From an uncultured Acetobacteraceae bacterium (GTDB lineage: Bacteria; Pseudomonadota; Alphaproteobacteria; Acetobacterales; Acetobacteraceae): a stretch of DNA of 32,646 nucleotides. Below, in pieces: positions 7,774 to 15,191 of the stretch; the stretch's first letter is position 1, and each line of letters starts with the position of its first letter. Both the position numbers and the translations under genes were made by a program. Location: positions 1 through 32,646 of the forward strand of contig CAIYDT010000124.1 in assembly GCA_903924985.1 (NCBI GenBank). Reading direction: 5' to 3'. The notes beneath the pieces are model-generated. The model worked only from the letters and a program-made list of their open reading frames with translations. It did no database searches and was not told the origin of the DNA.

Positions 7774-8517
7774 TCAAACGACGCCAAAGCGTCGGGGCAT
7801 CGGAAACCACGCCAGCCGCGCGATCAGGCGTGCCACCCCTGATCCGCCGCGCGCCCTACCTGGCGCCGCCCGAACGACCACGGGCGCCGCCGCCGTTGGG
7901 CTGGTCAACCGGTCGATCGCCGCCCGGATCCGGCCCCGAGCCCGGTGCAGCAGCACCCGCTGGTTCTCCGCGGTGATGCCCAGGATATCGCATGTCTCCC
8001 CGGCATCCCGCCCTTCCATGTCCCGCAGCAGGATCACCGCCTTCTGCCCGGCCGGCAGCTTCTCGACGATCTCCCGCACATGGTCCCACAGCTGCCGCCC
8101 GCCCACGATGCGTTCCGGGCTGATCTCGTCCCACAGCCGCGGCGCCTCGGCCCAATGCCCATCCGGCTGGAAGGACGACGCCGGCACCGCCCGCTCCCCC
8201 GGCTGGGCACCGTCCAGGATCGCCGGCAGTCCCACCGTCCGCCCCTCCCTGCCGATCCGGGTCCGCGCGCGGTTCATGACGATCGTGAACAGCCAGGTGG
8301 TCAAGGACGACCGCCCCTCGAACCGCGCGATGTTGGAGAACACCGCCAGCCAGGCATCCTGCACCACCTCCTCGGCCTGTGCCTGGCTGCCGATGATGGA
8401 GGACGCGACACGGGTCAAAGACGCATGAAAGCGCCGGATCAACGCGCGGTAGGCGCCTTGATCCCCTTGCCGCAGCCGGTCCAGGAAGGCCGGATCGTCG
8501 AATTCGCTTTGGGCCAC
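7774..8517 (-). CDS. ECF-type RNA polymerase sigma factor
   Basis: The protein has 247 residues. Region sigma-2 spans about 10-100 (AYRALIRRFHASLTRVASSI, AEEVVQDAWLAVF, FEGRSSLTTWLFTIVMNRAR). Region sigma-4 spans about 145-205, with LPAGQKAVILLRDMEGRDAG and a helix-turn-helix ending RVLLHRARGRIR. The start is GTG at 8517, supported by GAGGA five bases upstream. A basic, proline-rich tail of about 40 residues follows sigma-4 and is unusual for the class. A zinc-finger anti-sigma-like gene starts 48 bp away on the other strand; usually sigma and anti-sigma are cotranscribed. The downstream solute-binding protein gene may be in its transcript. Confidence 0.88.
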   Translation of the reverse strand: MAQSEFDDPAFLDRLRQGDQGAYRALIRRFHASLTRVASSIIGSQAQAEEVVQDAWLAVFSNIARFEGRSSLTTWLFTIVMNRARTRIGREGRTVGLPAILDGAQPGERAVPASSFQPDGHWAEAPRLWDEISPERIVGGRQLWDHVREIVEKLPAGQKAVILLRDMEGRDAGETCDILGITAENQRVLLHRARGRIRAAIDRLTSPTAAAPVVVRAAPGRARGGSGVARLIARLAWFPMPRRFGVV

Positions 8518-8528
8518 GCATTTCCTCT

Positions 8529-8541
8529 ATCGTACGACGAT
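8529..8541. promoter_or_regulatory. Palindrome between divergent sigma and anti-sigma genes
   Basis: ATCGT-ACG-ACGAT is a perfect inverted repeat in the 48-bp gap. It sits 12 bases from the sigma start codon and overlaps where a leader or promoter must lie. It may be an operator; no known consensus is matched and no clear GGAAC-type ECF promoter is visible. Confidence 0.3.
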
Positions 8542-8565
8542 GGCGAAGGGCATGTAATAAGCGTA

Positions 8566-8862
8566 ATGTACCGGAGTCAGACCTGCCAGAACCATTCACC
8601 CGGATCGGACGAGGCCGCCATTCCCACCTGTAAAGACATGTCCGAGTTGGTAACCGACTACCTCGATGGTGCGTTGCCCTGGAGCACCCGCCAGAAGGCC
8701 CGGTTGCACCTGCTCCTGTGCCACGCCTGCCGCCAGTACTTCGATCAAATGCGTCGGACGGTCCGCTTTCTGGCGGGCGCGCCGCGTCAGGCCCCGCCGC
8801 CGGAAGTCGAGCAGGATGTGCTGGACTCCATCGCTGCGCATCCGCACAGCGATGGCGGCTGA
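8566..8862 (+). CDS. Zinc-finger (zf-HC2) anti-sigma-like protein
   Basis: The 98-residue protein has C22 in TCKDMSELVTDYLDG followed by H48-x3-C52-x2-C55 (HLLLCHAC). This is the zinc-binding pattern of the anti-sigma N-terminal domain, with the typical helix QYFDQMRRTVRFLA after it. There is no membrane segment, so it would be a cytoplasmic inhibitor of the neighbouring ECF factor, as ZAS-type short anti-sigmas are. The ATG at 8566 is preferred to 8638 because only the longer form keeps C22; the ribosome-binding site is weak. The divergent arrangement relative to the sigma gene is unusual. Confidence 0.72.
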   Translation: MYRSQTCQNHSPGSDEAAIPTCKDMSELVTDYLDGALPWSTRQKARLHLLLCHACRQYFDQMRRTVRFLAGAPRQAPPPEVEQDVLDSIAAHPHSDGG

Positions 8863-8996
8863 CCAGACAGGCAATCGCCGCGTCTTTCGGCAGCCTTTGC
8901 CAATATTTGCACCAAATGCTGATTTAACCCCACGCTGACAGCATTTTGCGCCATGAAGAAGCATGGTCAGTGCTTCGGTTAAAAGAATCGCGTGCG

Positions 8997-9012
8997 TTAA
9001 CCTTTTATTAAC
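8997..9012 (+). promoter_or_regulatory. CtrA-type binding site TTAA-N7-TTAAC
   Basis: TTAA (8997-9000), seven bases and TTAAC (9008-9012) fit the CtrA consensus exactly. The site is embedded in a larger imperfect palindrome (CGTGCGTT at 8991-8998, AACGCATG at 9015-9022). A further GGTTAAAA half-site lies at 8977-8984. Control by CtrA is inference from the match. Confidence 0.5.
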
Positions 9013-9106
9013 CAAACGCATGTATGGTGATACCCTCGGCTTGGTCGGCCGCTCCGGCCGGCAGCCGTCGAAGGGGTCGCGAACCATGCGCCTGCCCTGT
9101 CCTTCG

Positions 9107-9154
9107 GGCCTCCGCCCCCGGGCCATGCCCGGCCTCCGCCCTCGGGCCATGCCC
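9107..9154. repeat. Tandem duplication of a 24-bp unit
   Basis: Units 9107-9130 and 9131-9154 differ at one base. Each starts GGCCTCCGCCC and ends CGGGCCATGCCC. The unit is GC-rich and lies in non-coding DNA. Confidence 0.75.
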
Positions 9155-9251
9155 GGCCGATGTCACGCAAGCAAACTGCCGGCAGATGCGTTTTTACATC
9201 AACACCGTCAAATAATCACGCGACTCCGTAAGTTTTTCTTGCAGACACACG

Positions 9252-9289
9252 CCCCAGGTACGCTACCGTCTCTTTCGAGTTGCCTGGGG
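9252..9289 (+). promoter_or_regulatory. Leader hairpin before prkA
   Basis: CCCCAGG (9252-9258) and CCTGGGG (9283-9289) pair, extendable by a G-U and an A-U pair, around a loop of about 20 nt. It lies 36 bases before the prkA start codon. It may shape mRNA stability or translation, or be a protein-binding palindrome. Confidence 0.4.
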
Positions 9290-9325
9290 ACCCACCATAT
9301 CTCCCACTGCAATGGAGCGGCTTGA

Positions 9326-11272
9326 ATGAACACGCTCGATGATATCTTCACCGTTTATGCGCGCGGCTTCGAAGCGCAACGCGACGCCGAGATGTCGCTG
9401 GCCGAATACCTCGACCTCTGTCGCGACAACCATATGGCCTACGCCTCCGCCACCGAACGGCTCCTCGCCGCTATCGGGGAGCCTGAGATGCTCGACACCT
9501 CCAAAGATGCCCGACTCGGCCGCATCTTTATGAACCGAACCATCCGGGTCTACCCAGCGTTCTCCGAATTTTACGGTATGGAGGAGACGATCGAGCGGAT
9601 CGTCGGCTTCCTGCGCCACGCAGCCCAGGGCCTCGAAGAGCGCAAGCAGATCATGTACCTGCTCGGCCCCGTCGGCGGCGGCAAGTCGTCCCTGGCCGAA
9701 CGCCTGAAAGCGCTGATGGAAACCCATCCCATCTACGTCCTGAAGGCCGGCGACGAACTGAGCCCTGTGTTCGAAAGCCCGCTGGGTCTGTTCGACCCGG
9801 ACCGTACCGGCAGCCTGCTGGAAGACCGCTACGGCATCCCCCGCCGCCGCCTGACCGGCATCATGAGCCCCTGGTGCCTCAAGCGGCTGGACGCGTTCGA
9901 CGGCGACATCTCCCGCTTCCGGGTGCAGCGCATTGCCCCGTCCCGGCTGCGCCAGATCGGCATCGCCAAGACCGAACCCGGCGACGAGAACAACCAGGAC
10001 ATTTCATCCCTTGTCGGCAAGGTCGATATCCGCAAGCTGGAGATGCATTCCCAGAACGACCCGGACGCCTACAGCTACTCCGGCGGGCTGAACCGAGCAA
10101 ACCAGGGCATGCTCGAATTCGTCGAGATGTTCAAAGCGCCGATCAAGATGCTGCACCCGCTGCTGACCGCGACGCAGGAAGGGAACTACATCGGGACCGA
10201 GAATATCGGCGCCATCCCGTTCTCCGGCATCATCCTGGCGCATTCGAATGAGGCGGAGTGGCAGACCTTCCGCAACAACAAGAACAACGAAGCCTTCATC
10301 GATCGTATCTACGTGATCAAGGTGCCATATTGCCTGCGCGTGTCGGAAGAGGAGAAGATTTATCAGAAGCTCGTCACCGGCTCCGAACTCGGGGCGGCTC
10401 CGTGCGCGCCGGCGACGCTGGAAATGCTGGCACAGTTCTCTGTCCTGTCGCGGCTGAAGAAGCACGAGAACTCCACGCTGTTCTCGAAAATGCGTATCTA
10501 CGACGGCGAGAGTTTGAAGGAAACCGACCCGCGCGCCCGCTCGTTGCAGGAATACAAGGACGCCGCGGGCATGGAAGAAGGCATGGACGGCGCGTCCACC
10601 CGCTTCGCCTTCAAGGTGCTGGCCGCGACCTTCAACCACGACACGACGGAAATCGCGGCCGACCCGGTGCATTTGATGTACGTGCTGGAGCAATCCATCC
10701 GCCGCGAACAGATGCCGCAGGAGACCGAGAAGCGCTACCTGGAATTCATCAAAGGCGAGTTAGCCCCGCGCTACGCCGAGTTTATCGGCAACGAAATCCA
10801 GAAAGCCTATTTGGAGTCCTACCACGACTACGGCCAGAACCTGTTCGACCGCTACGTGTCCTACGCCGATGCCTGGATCGAAGACATCGATTTCAAGGAT
10901 GCAGACACCGGCCAGATGCTAAGCCGGGAGCTGCTGAATCAGGAGCTGACCAAGGTCGAAAAACCCGCCGGCATCGCCAACCCGAAAGACTTCCGCAATG
11001 AGGTGGTAAAATTCTGCCTGCGGGCGCGGGCGAACAATGCTGGTAAAAACCCATCTTGGACCAGCTACGAGAAGGTGCGGGAGGTGATCGAACGCCGCAT
11101 GTTCAGCCATGTGGAAGAACTGCTGCCGGTGATCAGCTTCGGCTCCAAAAAGGATGGCGAGACGGAGAAGAAGCACACCGAATTCGTGGAGCGCATGACA
11201 TCCCGCGGATACACGGAACGGCAGGTCCGCCGCCTGGTCGAATGGTACATGCGGGTGAAACAGGCCAGCTGA
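9326..11272 (+). CDS. prkA: PrkA-family serine protein kinase (YeaG)
   Basis: The 648 residues match the length of YeaG/PrkA. An AAA-type P-loop domain carries Walker A GPVGGGKS (114-121). A C-terminal kinase-like domain follows. The family phosphorylates protein substrates, in some members by an AAA protease-like mechanism, and functions with YeaH and SpoVR in starvation, nitrogen and stress adaptation. The ATG has GGAG eight bases upstream. It is first in a tight three-gene operon, with one base separating its stop from the yeaH start. The upstream region carries a hairpin and a distant CtrA-type site. Confidence 0.95.
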   Translation: MNTLDDIFTVYARGFEAQRDAEMSLAEYLDLCRDNHMAYASATERLLAAIGEPEMLDTSKDARLGRIFMNRTIRVYPAFSEFYGMEETIERIVGFLRHAAQGLEERKQIMYLLGPVGGGKSSLAERLKALMETHPIYVLKAGDELSPVFESPLGLFDPDRTGSLLEDRYGIPRRRLTGIMSPWCLKRLDAFDGDISRFRVQRIAPSRLRQIGIAKTEPGDENNQDISSLVGKVDIRKLEMHSQNDPDAYSYSGGLNRANQGMLEFVEMFKAPIKMLHPLLTATQEGNYIGTENIGAIPFSGIILAHSNEAEWQTFRNNKNNEAFIDRIYVIKVPYCLRVSEEEKIYQKLVTGSELGAAPCAPATLEMLAQFSVLSRLKKHENSTLFSKMRIYDGESLKETDPRARSLQEYKDAAGMEEGMDGASTRFAFKVLAATFNHDTTEIAADPVHLMYVLEQSIRREQMPQETEKRYLEFIKGELAPRYAEFIGNEIQKAYLESYHDYGQNLFDRYVSYADAWIEDIDFKDADTGQMLSRELLNQELTKVEKPAGIANPKDFRNEVVKFCLRARANNAGKNPSWTSYEKVREVIERRMFSHVEELLPVISFGSKKDGETEKKHTEFVERMTSRGYTERQVRRLVEWYMRVKQAS

Positions 11273-11273
11273 T

Positions 11274-12572
11274 ATGCACATTGTCGATCGCCGATTGAAT
11301 CCCGGGGGCAAAAGCCTCGCCAACCGGCAGCGCTTCATCCGCCGAGCCCGTACGATGATCAAAAAGTCCGTGCATGAGGCATCGGGCGGACGCAGCATCA
11401 AAGACGGCGACACCGGCGGCGAACTGGTGCTGCCGGCGCAGGGCGTGCGGGAGCCGTCTTTTCACCGTAGCGCCTCCGGCGGCATCCGCGACCATCTGTT
11501 GCCTGGGAATAAGGAATACGTCGTCGGCGACGAAATCCCCCGGCCAGAGGGCGGGGGGGGCGACGGGTCGGATGCCAGCCAGGATGGGGAGGGGGAGGAC
11601 GAGTTCCGCTTCGCCCTTTCGCGCGACGAATTTGTCGACCTGTTCCTGGACGATCTGGAACTGCCGGACCTCGCCAAGCGCCGTGTGGTGAACGCCGAGG
11701 CTGTCAGTTACGAACGGGCGGGATATTCGGTCAGCGGATCGCCCACCAACCTGGCGTTGCTGCGCACGGTGCGCAACAGCCTGTCCCGCCGCATCGCCCT
11801 GCACCGGCCCAAGCCGGAAGAGTTGGCGGCCCTGCGGGAAGAAATCGAAGCGCTCGACCCCGACGATCGGGACCGGCGGATGGCGCTGGAAGAAGAGCTT
11901 GTCCGCAAGCAGCGCCGTACGACGCTGATCCCCTTCATCGACCCGCTGGACGTGCGCTACAAACGGTTCGACGCGGTGCCCAAGCCGGTAGCGCAGGCGG
12001 TGATGTTCTGCCTGATGGACGTATCCGGCTCGATGACCGAACACATGAAGGACCTTGCCAAACGCTTCTACATCCTGTTGTACATCTTCCTGAAACGCCG
12101 TTACAAAAACGTCGAGCTGGTCTTCATCCGCCACACCCACACGGCGTCCGAAGTCGATGAGGACACATTTTTCCATAGCCCGGAGACCGGCGGCACCATC
12201 GTATCCACCGCGCTGACCGAAATGCAGCGGGTCGTCGCCGATCGTTTCGACCCATCCGCCTGGAACATCTACGCCGCGCAGGCGTCGGACGGCGACAACA
12301 CCGCGTCGGACAACGAATACACGGCCAATCTTCTGGTGAAACATATCCTGCCAGCCTGCCAGTACTACGCCTATTTGGAGGTCGGGCGCGATACCGAGCA
12401 TTTCCCGCCGGGCTTCATCCGCCGGGACAGCGATCTTTGGCAAACCTATGAGGCTGTCGTGGCGTCCGGCGCCCCATTGGCAATGCGCAAGGTTGGGCAT
12501 CGCCGCGATATCTACCCCGTGTTCCGGGACCTGTTCGCCCGCAAAGTTGGGACGGAGGGCGCCATGCCATGA
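11274..12572 (+). CDS. yeaH: YeaH/YhbH family protein (DUF444, VWA-like)
   Basis: The 432 residues fit YeaH, with the metal-ion-dependent adhesion motif DVSGS (249-253) of a von Willebrand A-like domain and the charged acidic stretch GGGGDGSDASQDGEGEDE around 93-110. The partner genes on both sides are the standard set. The protein probably scaffolds or regulates the PrkA kinase; its biochemical role is not settled. The start lies one base after the prkA stop and the end overlaps the next gene by ATGA. Confidence 0.93.
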   Translation: MHIVDRRLNPGGKSLANRQRFIRRARTMIKKSVHEASGGRSIKDGDTGGELVLPAQGVREPSFHRSASGGIRDHLLPGNKEYVVGDEIPRPEGGGGDGSDASQDGEGEDEFRFALSRDEFVDLFLDDLELPDLAKRRVVNAEAVSYERAGYSVSGSPTNLALLRTVRNSLSRRIALHRPKPEELAALREEIEALDPDDRDRRMALEEELVRKQRRTTLIPFIDPLDVRYKRFDAVPKPVAQAVMFCLMDVSGSMTEHMKDLAKRFYILLYIFLKRRYKNVELVFIRHTHTASEVDEDTFFHSPETGGTIVSTALTEMQRVVADRFDPSAWNIYAAQASDGDNTASDNEYTANLLVKHILPACQYYAYLEVGRDTEHFPPGFIRRDSDLWQTYEAVVASGAPLAMRKVGHRRDIYPVFRDLFARKVGTEGAMP

Positions 12573-14119
12573 GCACGACACTGAAAGCCAAACGCCCCTT
12601 GTTCGAAAGTGCGGACTGGGAATTTTCCACCGTTCAGCGCTGCCACGACGCGATTCAGGAAATCGCCATCGGGGAAATGGGCCTGAACGTTTACCCCAAC
12701 CAAATCGAGGTCATCGGCACCGAACAGATGCTGGACGCCTACTCGTCCATCGGCATGCCGCTGTTCTACAAGCACTGGTCCTTCGGTAAGCATTTCGCGC
12801 GCGACCAGGCCATGTATCGCGCCGGGATGCAGGGGCTGGCTTATGAGATCGTCATCAACTCGAACCCGTGCATCAGCTACATCATGGAAGAAAACAGCGC
12901 CACGATGCAGGCGCTGGTAGTCGCACACGCGGCGTTCGGGCACAACCACTTCTTCAAGAACAACTATCTGTTCAAGCAATGGACTGATGCGGACGGCATC
13001 CTGGACTACCTCGAATTCGCCCGCGACTATGTCCTGGAATGCGAGGAAAAACACGGCGAAACCGCCGTGGAGGGCTTGTTGGACGCTGCCCACGCGCTCA
13101 TGAGTCACGGCGTCCACCGTTACCCGCGGGCGCGTGCCACCAATCTCCGCATGGAGGAGAAACGCGAGCGCGAACGCCGGCAGCATGATGAGCAGGTGTT
13201 CAACGACCTCTGGCGTACCGTTCCGGGCCAGGCCACCATCCGACTGGACCCGACCGCGCTGGAACGGCGTCGAGCGTTGTTGCAACTGCCGGCGGAAAAC
13301 ATCCTGTACTTCCTGGAAAAATCGGCTCCGCGCCTGGCACCCTGGCAACGCGAGCTTCTACGGATCGTCCGCCAGGTCGCGCAGTATTTTTATCCGCAAG
13401 GCCAAACCAAGTTGATGAACGAGGGCTGCGCCACCTTCGTGCACTACAAAATCATGAGCCGACTGCACGAGAAAGGTCTGCTCACCGATGGCGCGATGGT
13501 GGAATTTCTGCGGTCCCACACCAACGTCGTGTTCCAACCGGATTACGACGACCGCCGCTATTCCGGCATCAACCCCTACGCGCTGGGTTTCGCGATGATG
13601 CGGGATATCGAACGGATCTGCATTGAACCTACCGCGGAGGACAGGCAGTATTTCCCAGATATCGCAGGCAAGGGCGACTCGATGGCCGTGCTGCGCGACA
13701 TCTGGGCCAACTACCGCGACGAGAGTTTCATCCTGCAGTACCTCAGCCCGCGGATTATCCGGCATTTCGGATTGTTTCACGTGCTGGACGACGCGGACTC
13801 ACCCAGCCTCCAAGTCCGCGCCATCCACGACGAGCTCGGCTATCGCAACATCAAGCGCGCCTTGGCCCGTCAATACGATGTCGGTTGGAGCACGCCCGAT
13901 ATTCAGGTGGTTGACGTCGATCTCGCCGGCGACCGCAAGCTGATCGTGCACCACCGCGTGCTGAACAAGATCCTGCTGGAGGAGCACGACGCCAAGCTGG
14001 TGCTGCAGCATCTGGCGGATCTCTGGGGCTACGATGTGGTGATGAAGGAAATCGACGCGACAACCGACGCGGTGCTGAAGGAGCACGCGGTTTCGCCGCG
14101 CCCTGGGGTTTTGGGGTAA
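12569..14119 (+). CDS. spoVR: SpoVR family protein (YcgB)
   Basis: The 516 residues match the SpoVR/YcgB family in length and sequence, including HNHFFKNNYLFKQW, NEGCATFVHYKI and HDELGYRNIKRALARQYD. Despite the name from Bacillus spore cortex work, it occurs widely in non-sporulating proteobacteria beside PrkA and YeaH and is tied to starvation response. Its start overlaps the yeaH stop (ATGA). It is the last gene of the operon, followed 10 bases later by a strong hairpin. Confidence 0.93.
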   Translation: MSTTLKAKRPLFESADWEFSTVQRCHDAIQEIAIGEMGLNVYPNQIEVIGTEQMLDAYSSIGMPLFYKHWSFGKHFARDQAMYRAGMQGLAYEIVINSNPCISYIMEENSATMQALVVAHAAFGHNHFFKNNYLFKQWTDADGILDYLEFARDYVLECEEKHGETAVEGLLDAAHALMSHGVHRYPRARATNLRMEEKRERERRQHDEQVFNDLWRTVPGQATIRLDPTALERRRALLQLPAENILYFLEKSAPRLAPWQRELLRIVRQVAQYFYPQGQTKLMNEGCATFVHYKIMSRLHEKGLLTDGAMVEFLRSHTNVVFQPDYDDRRYSGINPYALGFAMMRDIERICIEPTAEDRQYFPDIAGKGDSMAVLRDIWANYRDESFILQYLSPRIIRHFGLFHVLDDADSPSLQVRAIHDELGYRNIKRALARQYDVGWSTPDIQVVDVDLAGDRKLIVHHRVLNKILLEEHDAKLVLQHLADLWGYDVVMKEIDATTDAVLKEHAVSPRPGVLG

Positions 14120-14129
14120 TTCAAAAATT

Positions 14130-14160
14130 TGTCATGGTCGGGTCAAGCCCGACCATGACA
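14130..14160. terminator. REP-like 13-bp hairpin between convergent genes
   Basis: TGTCATGGTCGGG, loop TCAAG and CCCGACCATGACA form a perfect 13-bp stem. On the minus strand it is followed by AAATTTTTG, so it suits termination of the leftward flavin reductase gene; on the plus strand only GTCTTT follows. The sequence resembles abundant alphaproteobacterial palindromes, so it may also be one copy of a genomic repeat. Confidence 0.8.
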
Positions 14161-14170
14161 GTCTTTATGG

Positions 14171-14821
14171 CTATTCCGCCGCCTTCTTCAGCTTCTTCGC
14201 CGGCCAGTCGGCAAGCTCGATACGCGGCAGCTCGAACCGGTCGGTGACGCGGGAATACCAGCCGGCCCCATGCATGCGCCCGATCAGGTCCAGCTTGGGC
14301 GTGTCGATGTAGCACTTGTCCTTGTCCAGCACGCAGTCGTCGCGCACGTAGATCGCCAGCACCTTGCCCAGCACCACGGCGCGGTCGATGCCGACGTCGA
14401 CGATGACCAGGCGCTCGCATTCCATGGCGACCGGGGCCTCGGCGATGCGGGGCACCTTGATGTGCTTGGACGGCGCGGTGGTCAGGCCGGCTTCCTTCAA
14501 CTCATCCACTTCCTTGGGGAAGTCGATGGCCGTGATATTCATGGCCTCCGCGAGTTCGAAGCTGCAGAGGTTGACGACGAATTCCCCGGTGCGGCGAATA
14601 TTGCCGCCGGTGTCTTTCACGTCGCCGGGGCCGCGGCCGCCGATGCCGAAGGCGATGACGGGCGGGTTGCCGGACATGGCATTGAAAAAAGAGAACGGCG
14701 CGGCGTTCACGGTGCCGTCCACGTCCTGGGTGGTGACCCAAGCAATGGGGCGCGGCCCGATGGTAGCGACCAGCAGCTTGTAAACGTCTTTATTGGTCGT
14801 GTCGGCGAAATCGAACAGCAT
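14171..14821 (-). CDS. Flavin reductase-like FMN-binding split-barrel protein
   Basis: The 216 residues fit the flavin reductase-like/DIM6 family: ATIGPRPIAWVTTQD near residue 20, APFSFFNAMSGNPPVIAFG in the middle and FVVNLCSFELAEAMN after it. Members bind FMN and reduce free flavin or act as flavin oxidoreductases; many have no known substrate. GGGAG six bases before the ATG supports the start. It follows the DUF4242 gene by 70 bases on the same strand and is probably third in that operon. A role supplying reduced flavin to an unseen monooxygenase is possible but unproven. Confidence 0.82.
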   Translation of the reverse strand: MLFDFADTTNKDVYKLLVATIGPRPIAWVTTQDVDGTVNAAPFSFFNAMSGNPPVIAFGIGGRGPGDVKDTGGNIRRTGEFVVNLCSFELAEAMNITAIDFPKEVDELKEAGLTTAPSKHIKVPRIAEAPVAMECERLVIVDVGIDRAVVLGKVLAIYVRDDCVLDKDKCYIDTPKLDLIGRMHGAGWYSRVTDRFELPRIELADWPAKKLKKAAE

Positions 14822-14891
14822 TGGGTGCTCCCAGACATGGTTAGGGCGCGGACCGTACCGGACCGCGCCCCCCAGGACAACCCGGCGTTGG

Positions 14892-15176
14892 TTAGGCCGC
14901 TTGTTCGGTGGTCGGGTCGATCATCTTCCGCACTTCGGTGATCTTGGTCGCAGGGAAGCCGCTGATCTCCGCGTGCTTGCGGATGATGTCCTCGTCCTTG
15001 GCGAGGTAAACGCAGAACGTCTTGTCGGCGGCGACAAAGCTTTCCACCCACTGGATGTCGGGGCCGAGCTGGGTCAGTACCTCATTGGATTTCGCGGCGG
15101 CGCCGCGGAGCTGCTCGCGCTCCAACGAGCCAACAGCGGGGATGTCGCGTTCGATGATGTATTTGCGTAGCGCCAT
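14892..15176 (-). CDS. DUF4242 (SCO4226-like) family protein
   Basis: This 94-residue protein opens with KYIIERDIPAVG and contains IQWVESFVAADKTFCVYLA and KHAEISGFPATKITEV, the standard layout of DUF4242. An actinobacterial member, SCO4226, binds nickel; function in proteobacteria is unknown. AGGAGG five bases before the ATG is a near-perfect ribosome-binding site. It starts 15 bases after the stop of the SAF-domain dehydrogenase gene, so the two are cotranscribed. Confidence 0.8.
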   Translation of the reverse strand: MALRKYIIERDIPAVGSLEREQLRGAAAKSNEVLTQLGPDIQWVESFVAADKTFCVYLAKDEDIIRKHAEISGFPATKITEVRKMIDPTTEQAA

Positions 15177-15191
15177 GACTGCCTCCTGTTT

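Larger units (their letters stand above)
8863..9325. other. Non-coding regulatory region upstream of prkA
   Basis: This 463-bp stretch has no convincing gene. It carries several TTAACC/GTTAA motifs (one complete CtrA-type site), a 24-bp tandem duplication and a leader hairpin directly before prkA. I looked for a sigma-54 promoter (GG-N10-GC) near prkA and found no good match. Confidence 0.5.

Noticed and set aside
8596..9150. A 184-codon minus-strand frame
   Set aside because: It runs antisense through the zinc-finger gene and its N-terminus is only the translated tandem repeat.
9230..9325. Possible sigma-54 promoter before prkA
   Set aside because: No GG-N10-GC arrangement matching the -24/-12 consensus could be found.
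11133..12581. A 482-codon minus-strand frame
   Set aside because: It is the antisense shadow of yeaH, which has clear family motifs and operon spacing.
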